From contig VMER01000001.1 in NCBI GenBank assembly GCA_007375645.1, positions 186,001 to 250,000 on the forward strand: 64,000 nucleotides of DNA. The letters are read 5' to 3'. Of this stretch, positions 56,184 through 64,000 are shown in pieces; positions within the stretch are counted from its first letter, which is position 1, and every line of letters starts with the position of its first letter. Under the pieces are notes generated by a model. The model was not told the origin of the DNA, did no database searches, and saw only the letters and a list, made by a program, of their open reading frames with translations. A program made the translations under genes and the position numbers. Source of the DNA: Parcubacteria group bacterium LiPW_15. Its GTDB lineage: Bacteria; Patescibacteria; Paceibacteria; UBA6257; 2-01-FULL-56-20.

Positions 56184-58721
56184 TTACTTTCCCTGTTTAA
56201 GCACGTGGCGAAGATACTGAGCCGTAAAACTCTTTGGATTTCTCGCTACTTCTTCCGGCGTTCCCTGGGCGACAATTTCTCCTCCCCTTTCTCCGCCCTC
56301 GGGCCCGAGATCGATAACCCAGTCCGCGCTTTTAATGACATCCAAATTATGTTCAATGACTACCACGGTGTTCCCCCGGTCCACCAAGCGCTGTAAAACA
56401 ACGAGAAGCTGCTCGATGTCCGCAAAGTGAAGTCCGGTGGTCGGCTCATCCAAAAGATAAAGTGTTTTGCGGGTATCACGCTTGCCGAGTTCCGCTGCGA
56501 GCTTAACGCGTTGCGCCTCTCCGCCCGAAAGCGTGGTCGCGGATTGTCCGAGCTCCAGATAACCCAAGCCGACTTCTTCCAGAATACTCAATCGGTCTTT
56601 AAGCCACGGAATGTCGTCGAAAAACTTGTGCGCCTCTTCGATGGTCATCTTAAGAATGTCGTAAATATTCTTTCCTTTGTATTCCACCTCCAATGTTTCC
56701 CTATCAAACCGCTTTCCCTTACAAATATCGCACTCCACGTAGACCGTGGGCAGAAAATGCATTTCGATAGCTAAGGTCCCATGGCCTTCGCAGTTTTCAC
56801 AGCGTCCGCCGGGCACGTTGAAGCTGAACCGGCCCGGTTTATAACCTCGAACTCTCGCATCTTCGGTAGTCGCGAAAAGATCCCGGATAAAAGTCCAAGC
56901 GCCGACGTAAGTGGCCGGATTGGACCGCGGAGTGCGGCCTATCGCTCCCTGGTCGATATTAATGACCCTGTTCATATATTCCAATCCCAGAATGGATTTT
57001 ACCGCTCCGGTCTTGATGCCTTCTCCAAGCTCATGGAATTTGCGGGCGATGTTTCTATGAAGCACGTCATAAACCAACGTGGATTTTCCGGAACCGGAAA
57101 CACCGGTCACGGCCGTAAACCTCCCGAGCGGAATATCCACATTTATATTTTTTAAATTATTGGCCGAAGCTCCGCGTATCTTTATCGCTTCTTTGTCCTT
57201 GGAAACTTTTCTTCGGATTTCGGGAATTTCTATCTCCCGCTTCCCGCGCAAAAAATCCAAGGTGAGCGAGTTTTGAGTCTTGTCTTTAAGCAGTTCCGGC
57301 ATCGGTCCTTGGGCAATGACCCTGCCGCCGTGCACGCCCGCCCCCGGCCCGAAGTCCACCAAATAATCCGCGGAACGGATAGTATCCTCATCATGCTCCA
57401 CTACGATCACGGTATTTCCCAGATCCCGCAGTTTCTCGAGTGTTTGAATGAGTTTCGCGTTATCTCTCTGGTGCAAACCAATAGTCGGCTCATCCAATAT
57501 ATAGAGAGTTCCAACCAGCCTGGAACCTATCTGGGATGCCAGGCGAATACGCTGAGCCTCCCCGCCCGAAAGCGTACCGGCCTTGCGGCCCAAAGTCAGA
57601 TAATCCAAACCCACATCCAAAAGAAATTTCAGTCTGGCTTTGATCTCCCGAAGAGGCGCCTCGGAAACTTCTTTAAACCTTTCGTTGCGATTCGAGAAGC
57701 TCATGTCGCCGAAGAATTTGTTGGCTTCTTCGATGGACATATTTACCACTGAATTTATATTTTTGTCTTTGACCAAAACGCTCAAAGCTTCTTTTTTTAA
57801 ACGCTTACCTTCGCAAACGTCGCAAAGGTCTTCGGACCAAAGTTCTTTGACGCCCAAACCGTGGCAGGTCTCACAAGCGCCGTAAGGGCTGTTGAAAGAA
57901 AATAACCGCGGTTCGATCTCCGGGAACGAAAAACCGTCGTTGGGGCAGGTGAATTGCGCGGAAAGCGAAACCTCTTTATCGGTTAAGACAGTCAAAACGT
58001 TCTTACCGTATTTCAAGGCGGATTCCACCGCTTCCGCGAGGCGCAAGCGGTTGTCTTTATCTTTAAAATCCATCCCGCCCGGAATTCTGTCGACTACAAG
58101 TTCAATGGTGTGCTGTTTGTAGCGCGCGAGCTCGATCCGCTCATGAAGCGAATGCATTTTGCCATCCACGCGGACCTCTCTGAAGCCGGCGTTTAAAAGA
58201 TCGTAAAGCGTTTGATAATATTCTCCCTTTCTTCCGCGGATCACAGGCGCCAAGATCAAAAGATTATTTTTCTTCTTGTCCTCTTTGGAAATTTGAATGA
58301 CTGCGTCCACGATCTCTTCATTGGTCATCTTGCGAATTTCCGTTCCGCACTCCGGACAATGAGGAGTTCCCGCGCGCGCGAAAAGTACGCGCAGATAATC
58401 ATAAATTTCGGTGATGGTCGCGACCGTGGAACGAGGATTCGAAGAATGGCTTTTCTGGTCAATAGAAATCGCCGGAGACAATCCTTCTATCTCATCCACG
58501 TCCGGTTTCTCGAATCTTCCCAAAAATTGTCTGGCGTAAGCAGAAAGGGATTCTATATATCGCCTCTGTCCTTCGGCAAAAATGGTATCAAAAGCCAAAC
58601 TGGATTTTCCCGAGCCGGATAGTCCCGTCAAAACGGTCATCTTATCCCGCGGAATTTCCAGGTTTATGTTTTTGAGATTGTGCTCTCTGGCTCCTCTTAT
58701 TTTGATTTTGTCTTGTGCCAT
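56184..58721 (-). CDS. uvrA: Excinuclease ABC subunit UvrA
   Basis: 845 residues, about 90 fewer than E. coli UvrA. Two ABC ATPase halves are present: Walker A GLSGSGKSS at 33-41 and GVSGSGKST near 560, each with a SGGEAQR signature. Both zinc modules (CPECG, CETCHGLG, CEGHG, CDICKG) are seen. It scans DNA for lesions and hands them to UvrB. Its start codon sits in an AT-rich region with a possible TATAAA box. Single-gene unit. Confidence 0.96.
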   Translation of the reverse strand: MAQDKIKIRGAREHNLKNINLEIPRDKMTVLTGLSGSGKSSLAFDTIFAEGQRRYIESLSAYARQFLGRFEKPDVDEIEGLSPAISIDQKSHSSNPRSTVATITEIYDYLRVLFARAGTPHCPECGTEIRKMTNEEIVDAVIQISKEDKKKNNLLILAPVIRGRKGEYYQTLYDLLNAGFREVRVDGKMHSLHERIELARYKQHTIELVVDRIPGGMDFKDKDNRLRLAEAVESALKYGKNVLTVLTDKEVSLSAQFTCPNDGFSFPEIEPRLFSFNSPYGACETCHGLGVKELWSEDLCDVCEGKRLKKEALSVLVKDKNINSVVNMSIEEANKFFGDMSFSNRNERFKEVSEAPLREIKARLKFLLDVGLDYLTLGRKAGTLSGGEAQRIRLASQIGSRLVGTLYILDEPTIGLHQRDNAKLIQTLEKLRDLGNTVIVVEHDEDTIRSADYLVDFGPGAGVHGGRVIAQGPMPELLKDKTQNSLTLDFLRGKREIEIPEIRRKVSKDKEAIKIRGASANNLKNINVDIPLGRFTAVTGVSGSGKSTLVYDVLHRNIARKFHELGEGIKTGAVKSILGLEYMNRVINIDQGAIGRTPRSNPATYVGAWTFIRDLFATTEDARVRGYKPGRFSFNVPGGRCENCEGHGTLAIEMHFLPTVYVECDICKGKRFDRETLEVEYKGKNIYDILKMTIEEAHKFFDDIPWLKDRLSILEEVGLGYLELGQSATTLSGGEAQRVKLAAELGKRDTRKTLYLLDEPTTGLHFADIEQLLVVLQRLVDRGNTVVVIEHNLDVIKSADWVIDLGPEGGERGGEIVAQGTPEEVARNPKSFTAQYLRHVLKQGK

Positions 58722-58821
58722 TTTGTTTATAAATCCATAAAGTCCCCCGCTGGCGGGGTTCTTAGGGGGTCACAAGCGAGAGTCTAGCATATGTAATAAA
58801 AATAGAAAGCCGCCACGGAAC

Positions 58822-58990
58822 TAAAAACCCGGACTAGTCCACTGGACTGTCCGGGCCTTTAATGAGCCCCGAGCCTCTATACCAATATTGCTATTGCGTG
58901 ACGTTCACCTTACGGATCTGCCTTCTGTGCTCGGAGCTCACCTACAACATAACTCCCCCATTCGGGCTTAAAAGACCCATTTATGCACAG
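58822..58990 (-). ncRNA. Possible structured small RNA I
   Basis: On the minus strand, GAGCTCCGAGC (58929-58939) pairs with GCTCGGGGCTC (58864-58874), 11 bp with one G-U pair, enclosing 54 nt. A palindromic hairpin CCCGGACAGTCC...GGACTAGTCCGGG (58828-58855) followed by Ts terminates it. A TATAAT box at 59024-59029 faces this way, but no -35 is seen. Weaker evidence than for the other RNA units. Confidence 0.4.
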
Positions 58991-59001
58991 CGCTAAAATG
59001 T

Positions 59002-59028
59002 TTGACATTATGACTAAAACATTATACT
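59002..59028 (+). promoter_or_regulatory. Promoter of the collagen-like cassette
   Basis: TTGACA, 15-bp spacer, TATACT. The leader is about 165 nt and contains a tiny frame (ATG GTG AGT TGA) behind AAAGGAG. Confidence 0.7.
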
Positions 59029-59202
59029 ATCTGTGTGCTAGAAAAAAGGGCGGATTTAGGTCAACCCTTATTGCACCTCGAAAAGAAAGCGAAAGGAGAG
59101 ATGGAATGGTGAGTTGAGAATCTAACTTCAACCGCCGCTCTAAGTCCCTATCCGATCGTCTCAAACCCCGATCTGAAACGAATTCTACAAAAGGAGAAAA
59201 AA

Positions 59203-60852
59203 GTGAACATCATCAAGAAGTTCACGGTTCTCGTGGCTCTCGCACTCCTCGTCTGCACCGGGACGGCCTACGCGGCCGATCCGCCGCGTCATCCCGTTCC
59301 CGTCGGTGAACCCGAAGACGCCACAACCGTCATCGGGCACCAAGGGCGCACGGAGCTGCCCTTTCCGAACCCCGCCAACAACACCCTGTACAAGGCGCTG
59401 ATCGGTGGGCCGTGTTGGCTCATCGACACCAGACTGGACTCGAAGTTCGACCCGCCGTACGGAAACAAGTCGGGTCAGCTCGGCGACTTCGTTTCCGGCG
59501 AGTCGAGGGCGTACCGCTTCGGCGGTCACCTGCTCGATCTGCCGCTCACGAACCCGTGCAACGACCTGATTCCGAGTTCCGGCGTCGTCGCCCTCAACCT
59601 GGAAGTCCACATCTACACGAACGGCCTCGTACCAGGCGGAGTGTTCTTCGAGAACACCCGCTTCGTCCCCGAACTGTGGTCGGCAACGGCGCAGGTCGGG
59701 CAGACAGCCTTCCTGATCTACGAGAAGGACAAGCTCAGCGACTTCATGCCCGGCTTGGTCCAGATCGGCCCCGCTTCGATATACGAACTCGGCGGCCAGT
59801 CCTTCCGGCTGAAGAACGTCGGGAACAGCATCGACGTCGCCGTGAAGATCAATGGCTACTTCACCGAGGACAAGACCGTCGGCAAGGGTGGTCCGGCCGG
59901 CAAGGACGGCGTGTCCTGTTCCGTCGTGCAGACCAACGACCTGTCCTATAAGATGACCTGCGGTGACAAGATCGTCGCCGAATGGTGGTCCGGCAAGGAC
60001 GGCAAGCCCGGCCTCAGCGGCCCGCAGGGAGAACCCGGACCCGTTGGCCCGCAGGGGAAACCCGGACTGAACGGTGGCCCGGGACCTCAGGGCCCCATCG
60101 GACCCACGGGACAGACCGGAGCTACCGGACCGCAGGGACCCATCGGCCCCACGGGAGCGACCGGACAGACCGGACCCATCGGACCGATCGGACCCACCGG
60201 TGCCACGGGAGCAGTCGGACCCATCGGACCGCAGGGACCCATCGGACCCACAGGGCAAACCGGAGCTACCGGACCCATCGGACCGATCGGACCCACCGGT
60301 GCCACGGGAGCAGTCGGACCCATCGGCCCCATCGGACCCACGGGAGCAACCGGACAGACTGGCCCCGCTGGCCCGACTGGCGCTACCGGACCCATCGGCC
60401 CCATCGGTGCCACCGGCCTGACCGGACCGCAGGGCCCTCAGGGAAATCCAGGACCACAGGGGCAGAAGGGTGACACCGGCAATACCGGTCCAGCGGGACC
60501 CATCGGCCTCACTGGCCCGGGTGGCCCCGCTGGCCCAATCGGACCCATCGGCCCCGCGGGTCCGCAGGGACCCCCAGGCGTCTGCGCCTGCCCGATCTCG
60601 TCCGGCACCATCGTCTTGAACTGCCCCAGCGCGCCGGAACCGGAAATCAACGGCCGCGAACCGAACTGCGTAACCTGCGCGAAGACGGTGAGCAACGCCG
60701 ACATCAAGTCCTGGAGCAACGTCATCTGCTCCTACTCCGGCGGCCCTCTCGCGAGTGACGCGATTCCCTGTCGCGTATACAACGTCCAGAACGGCTCCTT
60801 CAAGGTGGAAGGAATGGCCGGACAGACCATCACCTGGATGGCCAAGAACTGA
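59203..60852 (+). CDS. Secreted collagen-like protein
   Basis: 549 residues from GTG 59203 after AAAAGGAG. A signal peptide (residues 1-24, ending GTAYA) is followed by a globular N-domain of about 235 residues. A collagen-like Gly-X-Y stretch then runs from about residue 266 to 462, roughly 65 triplets rich in GPIGPTGATG, GPQG and GLNGG units. The C-terminal domain has several Cys. The triple helix would make a rod on the cell surface. Repeats at DNA level suggest expansion and contraction. GC-rich cassette; its signal peptide is related to that of the next gene. Confidence 0.9.
   Translation: MNIIKKFTVLVALALLVCTGTAYAADPPRHPVPVGEPEDATTVIGHQGRTELPFPNPANNTLYKALIGGPCWLIDTRLDSKFDPPYGNKSGQLGDFVSGESRAYRFGGHLLDLPLTNPCNDLIPSSGVVALNLEVHIYTNGLVPGGVFFENTRFVPELWSATAQVGQTAFLIYEKDKLSDFMPGLVQIGPASIYELGGQSFRLKNVGNSIDVAVKINGYFTEDKTVGKGGPAGKDGVSCSVVQTNDLSYKMTCGDKIVAEWWSGKDGKPGLSGPQGEPGPVGPQGKPGLNGGPGPQGPIGPTGQTGATGPQGPIGPTGATGQTGPIGPIGPTGATGAVGPIGPQGPIGPTGQTGATGPIGPIGPTGATGAVGPIGPIGPTGATGQTGPAGPTGATGPIGPIGATGLTGPQGPQGNPGPQGQKGDTGNTGPAGPIGLTGPGGPAGPIGPIGPAGPQGPPGVCACPISSGTIVLNCPSAPEPEINGREPNCVTCAKTVSNADIKSWSNVICSYSGGPLASDAIPCRVYNVQNGSFKVEGMAGQTITWMAKN
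60004..60590 (+). repeat. Imperfect 9- and 18-bp-based repeats coding for Gly-X-Y triplets
   Basis: Blocks such as GGACCCATCGGACCGATC and its variants recur many times. Every repeat length is a multiple of 9, so the triplet frame is kept. Prone to slippage and recombination. Confidence 0.85.
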
Positions 60853-60879
60853 TCTCCTTTCGTCGACAGTCATCGCTCT

Positions 60880-60912
60880 TTCGCGGGCCCTTCGGGGCCC
60901 GCCTTTTTTTGA
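60880..60912 (+). terminator. Terminator of the collagen-like cassette
   Basis: GCGGGCCC-TTC-GGGGCCCGC followed by seven Ts, which also hold the start of the next promoter. Confidence 0.9.
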
Positions 60913-60937
60913 CAAAATTATTTAAAACAGGCATCAT
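60909..60937 (+). promoter_or_regulatory. Promoter of the 61004 cassette
   Basis: TTGACA, 17-bp spacer, CATCAT. The -35 box overlaps the T-tract of the preceding terminator. Confidence 0.65.
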
Positions 60938-61003
60938 TTTGCGAGCGAACGCAACTTGATTCCTGAACGGGCAATATCGCCCACAAACAGAAGGAGAGAA
61001 AAA

Positions 61004-61783
61004 GTGAACATCATCCGGAGACTCGCGATCCTCATCGCTCTCGCACTCCTCGTCATCGCCGGAACCGGCTACGCAGAGGATCCGACCGCCAGCCCGAGCA
61101 CGTACTTCAACCTCCTGCCCCGGCAGAATCCGTTCGAAGTGCCGGCCCAGAACACGAAACTCAGCCTCGAGCTTCCGTTCGGAGATCGGCGCGAGGTCGT
61201 GTACGTTCCGATGAAGGCGTGCGTCCTGACCGGTCCCAGTTCCAACTGGTTCGTCGACAAGGAAACCAGGGTCTACTTCGCGGGCAACTGCGGAGGAGTT
61301 CCCGAAACCGCCGAGCATCTGTTCATCCGGGTCACTGCCATCGGCGTGAACATCCAGGACTACGGCTGGGACTTTCCGGGTGCCGGTTTCTACACGACGA
61401 CACCGAACAGCGCGTCCACCGAGACAGGCACCCTCTACGGCGGCTGGGTCCAGGCAATCGTTTTCGTGCAGAGAGCCGGACAAGTCGAAACCGGAGCAGC
61501 CATCGTGGAGCTCAAGCTGTTTCAGGCTTCGGGTTTCGCCATGCGCAAAGGATTCGAGCTCGAGCTCAAGTACGGCGAAGCCTACGCGATCGTGGAAGTC
61601 GTGGGCTACACGTTGCCCAAGACAGCGAAATCGACCGGCCTCTCATGGAAAGGCGTCAGGCTCCCCCACGTGAAGTACACGGTGAACGACCTCGTGACGG
61701 ACGAGAAGGGCCTCAGGGTCTGCGTCGGCGCGAACGAAAACGGCTGCACCATCTGGGAAACGATGGTGCCGATGAAATACTAG
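61004..61783 (+). CDS. Secreted orphan protein related in its signal peptide to the collagen-like protein
   Basis: 259 residues from GTG 61004 after AGGAGAG. The signal peptide MNIIRRLAILIALALLVIAG...YAED is close to that of the upstream collagen-like protein, also in DNA sequence. The mature part is beta-rich, with two Cys pairs (KACVLTG...GNCGG; RVCVGANENGC). No collagen repeats or known domain. It may be a folded surface partner of the rod protein; that is inferred from proximity and shared export signals. Confidence 0.72.
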   Translation: MNIIRRLAILIALALLVIAGTGYAEDPTASPSTYFNLLPRQNPFEVPAQNTKLSLELPFGDRREVVYVPMKACVLTGPSSNWFVDKETRVYFAGNCGGVPETAEHLFIRVTAIGVNIQDYGWDFPGAGFYTTTPNSASTETGTLYGGWVQAIVFVQRAGQVETGAAIVELKLFQASGFAMRKGFELELKYGEAYAIVEVVGYTLPKTAKSTGLSWKGVRLPHVKYTVNDLVTDEKGLRVCVGANENGCTIWETMVPMKY

Positions 61784-61800
61784 CTCTTTCGAACGAAACT

Positions 61801-61834
61801 CGAAGGGCCCCTCGCGGGGGGCCCTCTTTTTTTA
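61801..61834 (+). terminator. Terminator of the 61004 cassette
   Basis: GAGGGCCCC-TCGC-GGGGGGCCCTC-like hairpin followed by seven Ts. Confidence 0.9.
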
Positions 61835-62536
61835 CCTCAAATATTTATCCCAATATCCGTAAAGCGCGCTTGTGGCTTTTAAATCGCCAACGTTATACCT
61901 CGCAATATCAATATATTTCTTTTCTTTAAATAATCGACTAACGTCATCCCCCGTCACTCCATCCTCCTTTGGGCTCTTTATTCCGAAAGCCCTGCTCCAC
62001 AAATGAAGTCCGCCCTTCCTGCGCGTTGCTCCGTAAAAAGTCAGCTGGTCAAAGAGATCAATATGCCGAACTCCCCTTTGCTGATACAGATATCTTCCTT
62101 CCATCAGATCCACGCTCGGCCGGATCTTATATATCGCCGACCGCACGGCCAAAAACGGCGCGTCAAACATTCGCCCGTTGAAAGTTATAAACTCATCGTA
62201 TTCTTTCGCTCCATCCCAAAAATTTTTGAGCATTTCTTTTTCGCTCATCGGCCGAAATCTTATTCCGTCCTCGGTAAATTCTTTAGCCTCCACATCCGGC
62301 GATTGAAAATATACTGCGCCCTGCTCTTTGTCCGGATCATAAACCCCGATGACCACTATTTCTCCGGTCAAAGGAGAAAAGCCCATACCGCCCTTCAGTT
62401 CTTCAAGTGCTGTTTCATATTCTTCGGTGCTGTCCGAATCCTTTTTTATCCAGCGCGTCAAAACATCCTGGGTCGCGTGATCCAGGGCGTTAAAATCTTC
62501 TCCGACCGTCTCGATGTCAAAAACAAGTCTCGGCAT
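61832..62536 (-). CDS. DEDD-type 3'-5' exonuclease, PolB-like
   Basis: 234 residues of an RNase H-like exonuclease. The acidic residues can be read in LVFDIETVG (Asp-X-Glu), FNGRMFDAPFL (Asp) and RYNVGDLKATSALY (Tyr-X3-Asp), which makes it the DEDDy group. It degrades DNA or RNA from 3-prime ends. TATAAT ends 7 nt before the ATG, a leaderless arrangement. It is a separate unit next to queA. Confidence 0.85.
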   Translation of the reverse strand: MPRLVFDIETVGEDFNALDHATQDVLTRWIKKDSDSTEEYETALEELKGGMGFSPLTGEIVVIGVYDPDKEQGAVYFQSPDVEAKEFTEDGIRFRPMSEKEMLKNFWDGAKEYDEFITFNGRMFDAPFLAVRSAIYKIRPSVDLMEGRYLYQQRGVRHIDLFDQLTFYGATRRKGGLHLWSRAFGIKSPKEDGVTGDDVSRLFKEKKYIDIARYNVGDLKATSALYGYWDKYLR

Positions 62537-62543
62537 TAGTTTA

Positions 62544-62549
62544 ATTATA
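62544..62549 (-). promoter_or_regulatory. -10 box of the exonuclease gene, leaderless arrangement
   Basis: TATAAT on the minus strand, 7 nt before the ATG. Confidence 0.6.
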
Positions 62550-62574
62550 TAACAAAAACATCGTCTCCCGTATT

Positions 62575-63606
62575 CTATTTAATTAGCATTCCGTCCCCGA
62601 AAGAAAATAACCTGAATTTTTTCTCTATCGCCAACCGGTAGAGTTCAAAAAGTTTTTTATGACCGAGAAGCGCAGAGACAAGCATAAGCAAGCTGGACCT
62701 CGGCACATGAAAGTTGGTTATCAACCCATCAGAAAATTTTAATCTGTCCCCTTCCTTAATAAATAATTCCGTTTCTCCGAAAAGCTTTTTCAGTTTTCCG
62801 CCGACAGAAGCGGATTCCAAAGTTCGAAGCGCCGTTGTACCCACCGGAATTATCCGTTTTCCATTCTTTTTGGCATCATTAAGCGCCGAAGCGGCTTTCG
62901 GACTTATTTCATAATATTCCTCATGTAGCTTTCCGGTTTTAAGATTCTCTTCCGTAAGCGGCGCGAAAGTTCCCAAGCCCACATGCAAAGTCACATAAAC
63001 TATTTTTACTCCCTCTTTTTTAAGACTATTAAGTAAGCCTTTCGTAAAATGAAGCGATGCGGTCGGCGCGGCTACTGATCCTAAAACTTTTGCGAAAACC
63101 GTCTGATATTCCTCCCGGATCTTCTTTTCCGTTAGCGGAACATTTTTTATATATGGCGGCAGCGGTGTTTCCCCGTATTTTTTGAGCACCGAGTAAATCT
63201 CCCTTGCATTGAATGACGGCCTCAATAGATATTCGCCGTCCTGAACGTCCGTTATCACAAAATATTTCCCGTCAGGCAGAAGTAGTTTTTCTCCCACCTT
63301 GAGCTTCTTCGGCGACAAGGCTTTTATATTCTTTCCGACCGTCTCCAGGTATAGGATTTTAACCACGCCGCCGGTTTCCTTTTTGAGCGGCAACCTCGCC
63401 GGCAGAACTTTCGTATCGTTTAAAACAAGAACCGAACCGACGGGCAAATATTTCCCAAGGTTTTTAAAGGTATCAAAATTAACCGCTTTCGTTTTGCGGT
63501 CATAAACCAAAAGTTTCGCCGAATCCCTGGGGTGCGCGGGTTTGTTGGCCACCGCCTCCGATGGGAATTTATAGTCATACTTTTTTAGAACACTTTCTAG
63601 GCTCAT
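62575..63606 (-). CDS. queA: S-adenosylmethionine:tRNA ribosyltransferase-isomerase QueA
   Basis: 343 residues, complete. Conserved blocks: YDYKFPSEAVANKPAHPRDSAKLLVYDR, VLVLNDTKVLPARL, SVAAPTASLHFTKGL, VTLHVGLGTFAPLTEENL and the C-terminal NFHVPRSSLLMLVSALLG, cited by core motifs. It attaches the epoxycyclopentanediol ring to deazaguanine in tRNA (epoxyqueuosine). It overlaps tgt by 4 bp, so both steps of queuosine insertion are in one operon. Confidence 0.96.
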   Translation of the reverse strand: MSLESVLKKYDYKFPSEAVANKPAHPRDSAKLLVYDRKTKAVNFDTFKNLGKYLPVGSVLVLNDTKVLPARLPLKKETGGVVKILYLETVGKNIKALSPKKLKVGEKLLLPDGKYFVITDVQDGEYLLRPSFNAREIYSVLKKYGETPLPPYIKNVPLTEKKIREEYQTVFAKVLGSVAAPTASLHFTKGLLNSLKKEGVKIVYVTLHVGLGTFAPLTEENLKTGKLHEEYYEISPKAASALNDAKKNGKRIIPVGTTALRTLESASVGGKLKKLFGETELFIKEGDRLKFSDGLITNFHVPRSSLLMLVSALLGHKKLFELYRLAIEKKFRLFSFGDGMLIK

Positions 63607-64000
63607 ATTTTCCCTTTCTTTATCTCCTCCCTTATTTTTGCCACAAAATTATTGAAGAAATAAATATTGTGGTACGTGAGGTGTCTAAGCGCGGTCACTT
63701 CCTTGGCTTTAAAAAGATGGGCAATGTAGCTCCTCGAATAATTAGCGCAAACCTCACAATCGCATTTCGGATCCAAGGGTTTTTTGTCTTTTAGATATAC
63801 ACTTTTTGATATATCCAATTTCCCGCCAGCGAACCTGTCCCTCACCAAGCCCCGCGCCGGTGAGTGGATGAACGCAGTTCCGTGCCTCGCATAGCGGGTC
63901 GGCACAATACAGTCAAAAGTATCCACCCCGGCTCTAATAACGTTTTTTATATCTTCGAGATAACCAATACCGAGTAAATGACGAGGCTTGTTCTCGGGAA
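63603..64000 (-). CDS. tgt: tRNA-guanine transglycosylase, 5-prime end outside window
   Basis: The C-terminal 131 residues or so are visible and open to the window end. GIGYLEDIKNVIRAGVDTFDCIVPTR contains one catalytic Asp region, and the zinc site is CDCEVC...H (CxCxxC plus His). It exchanges G34 for preQ1 in tRNAs for Asn, Asp, His and Tyr. tRNA-Tyr with a GTA anticodon in this window is a natural substrate. Stop codon overlaps the queA start. Confidence 0.95.
   Translation of the reverse strand, partial: PENKPRHLLGIGYLEDIKNVIRAGVDTFDCIVPTRYARHGTAFIHSPARGLVRDRFAGGKLDISKSVYLKDKKPLDPKCDCEVCANYSRSYIAHLFKAKEVTALRHLTYHNIYFFNNFVAKIREEIKKGKI

Noticed and set aside
59185..60915. A 576-codon minus-strand frame opposite the collagen-like gene
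   Set aside because: Low-complexity Gly/Ser/Asp sequence forced by the complementary Gly-X-Y repeats; the plus-strand gene has the signal peptide, ribosome-binding site, promoter and terminator.

Overview
The window reads as a chromosome segment of an ultra-small-genome bacterium of the Candidate Phyla Radiation (Patescibacteria, most likely the Parcubacteria/Paceibacteria branch). The support is indirect: short forms of EF-Ts, RecO and UvrC, pilin-like and DUF5666/DUF5667-type secreted proteins, very tight operons, the standard code with TGA as stop, and in-frame palindromic insertions in coding sequence. No rRNA gene, CRISPR array or transposase was seen.

Two kinds of gene are interleaved. 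The first is a core of AT-richer operons: an ECF sigma/efflux-adaptor operon (1-2495), nadK, obg, a pseudouridine synthase and cyclophilin (6858-8226), a second ECF sigma operon (8342-10672), pyrD, a pilin-LamG gene, rseP, frr-MazG-holB (18924-20670), mreB, glyS, recO, tRNA-Tyr, rpsB-tsf, mnmA, efp, rpsP-khpA, bipA, uvrC, uvrA and queA-tgt. Several core genes have a -10 box only 6-8 nt before the start codon and are probably translated from leaderless mRNAs.

The second kind is about 17 GC-rich one- or two-gene cassettes, lying in gaps between core operons on either strand. Most have a recognisable TTGAC-type promoter with 15-18 bp spacing, a leader with a strong Shine-Dalgarno sequence, a reading frame rich in G/C-ending codons and a private intrinsic terminator. 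Their products include small orphan proteins (three sharing a C-terminal GWK motif), a collagen-like secreted protein, a trypsin-like secreted protease, a lone receiver-domain protein, a membrane protein built from three repeats, a 931-residue protein with metallophosphoesterase-like motifs, a 900-residue DnaG-type primase and an MFS transporter behind a leader ORF and terminator.

The same promoter-terminator format also appears without a long reading frame. Five such units stand in tandem between holB and mreB (20706-21844). Others lie at 16381-16580 and 51734-52220, with a less certain one at 58822-58990. These are proposed as structured small RNAs. None could be assigned to a known family by eye.

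The 5-prime ends of rseP, bipA and uvrC each have a short second copy nearby, and the tRNA-Tyr 3-prime end is partly repeated. This suggests repeated insertion or recombination at operon boundaries, the same places where the cassettes sit.
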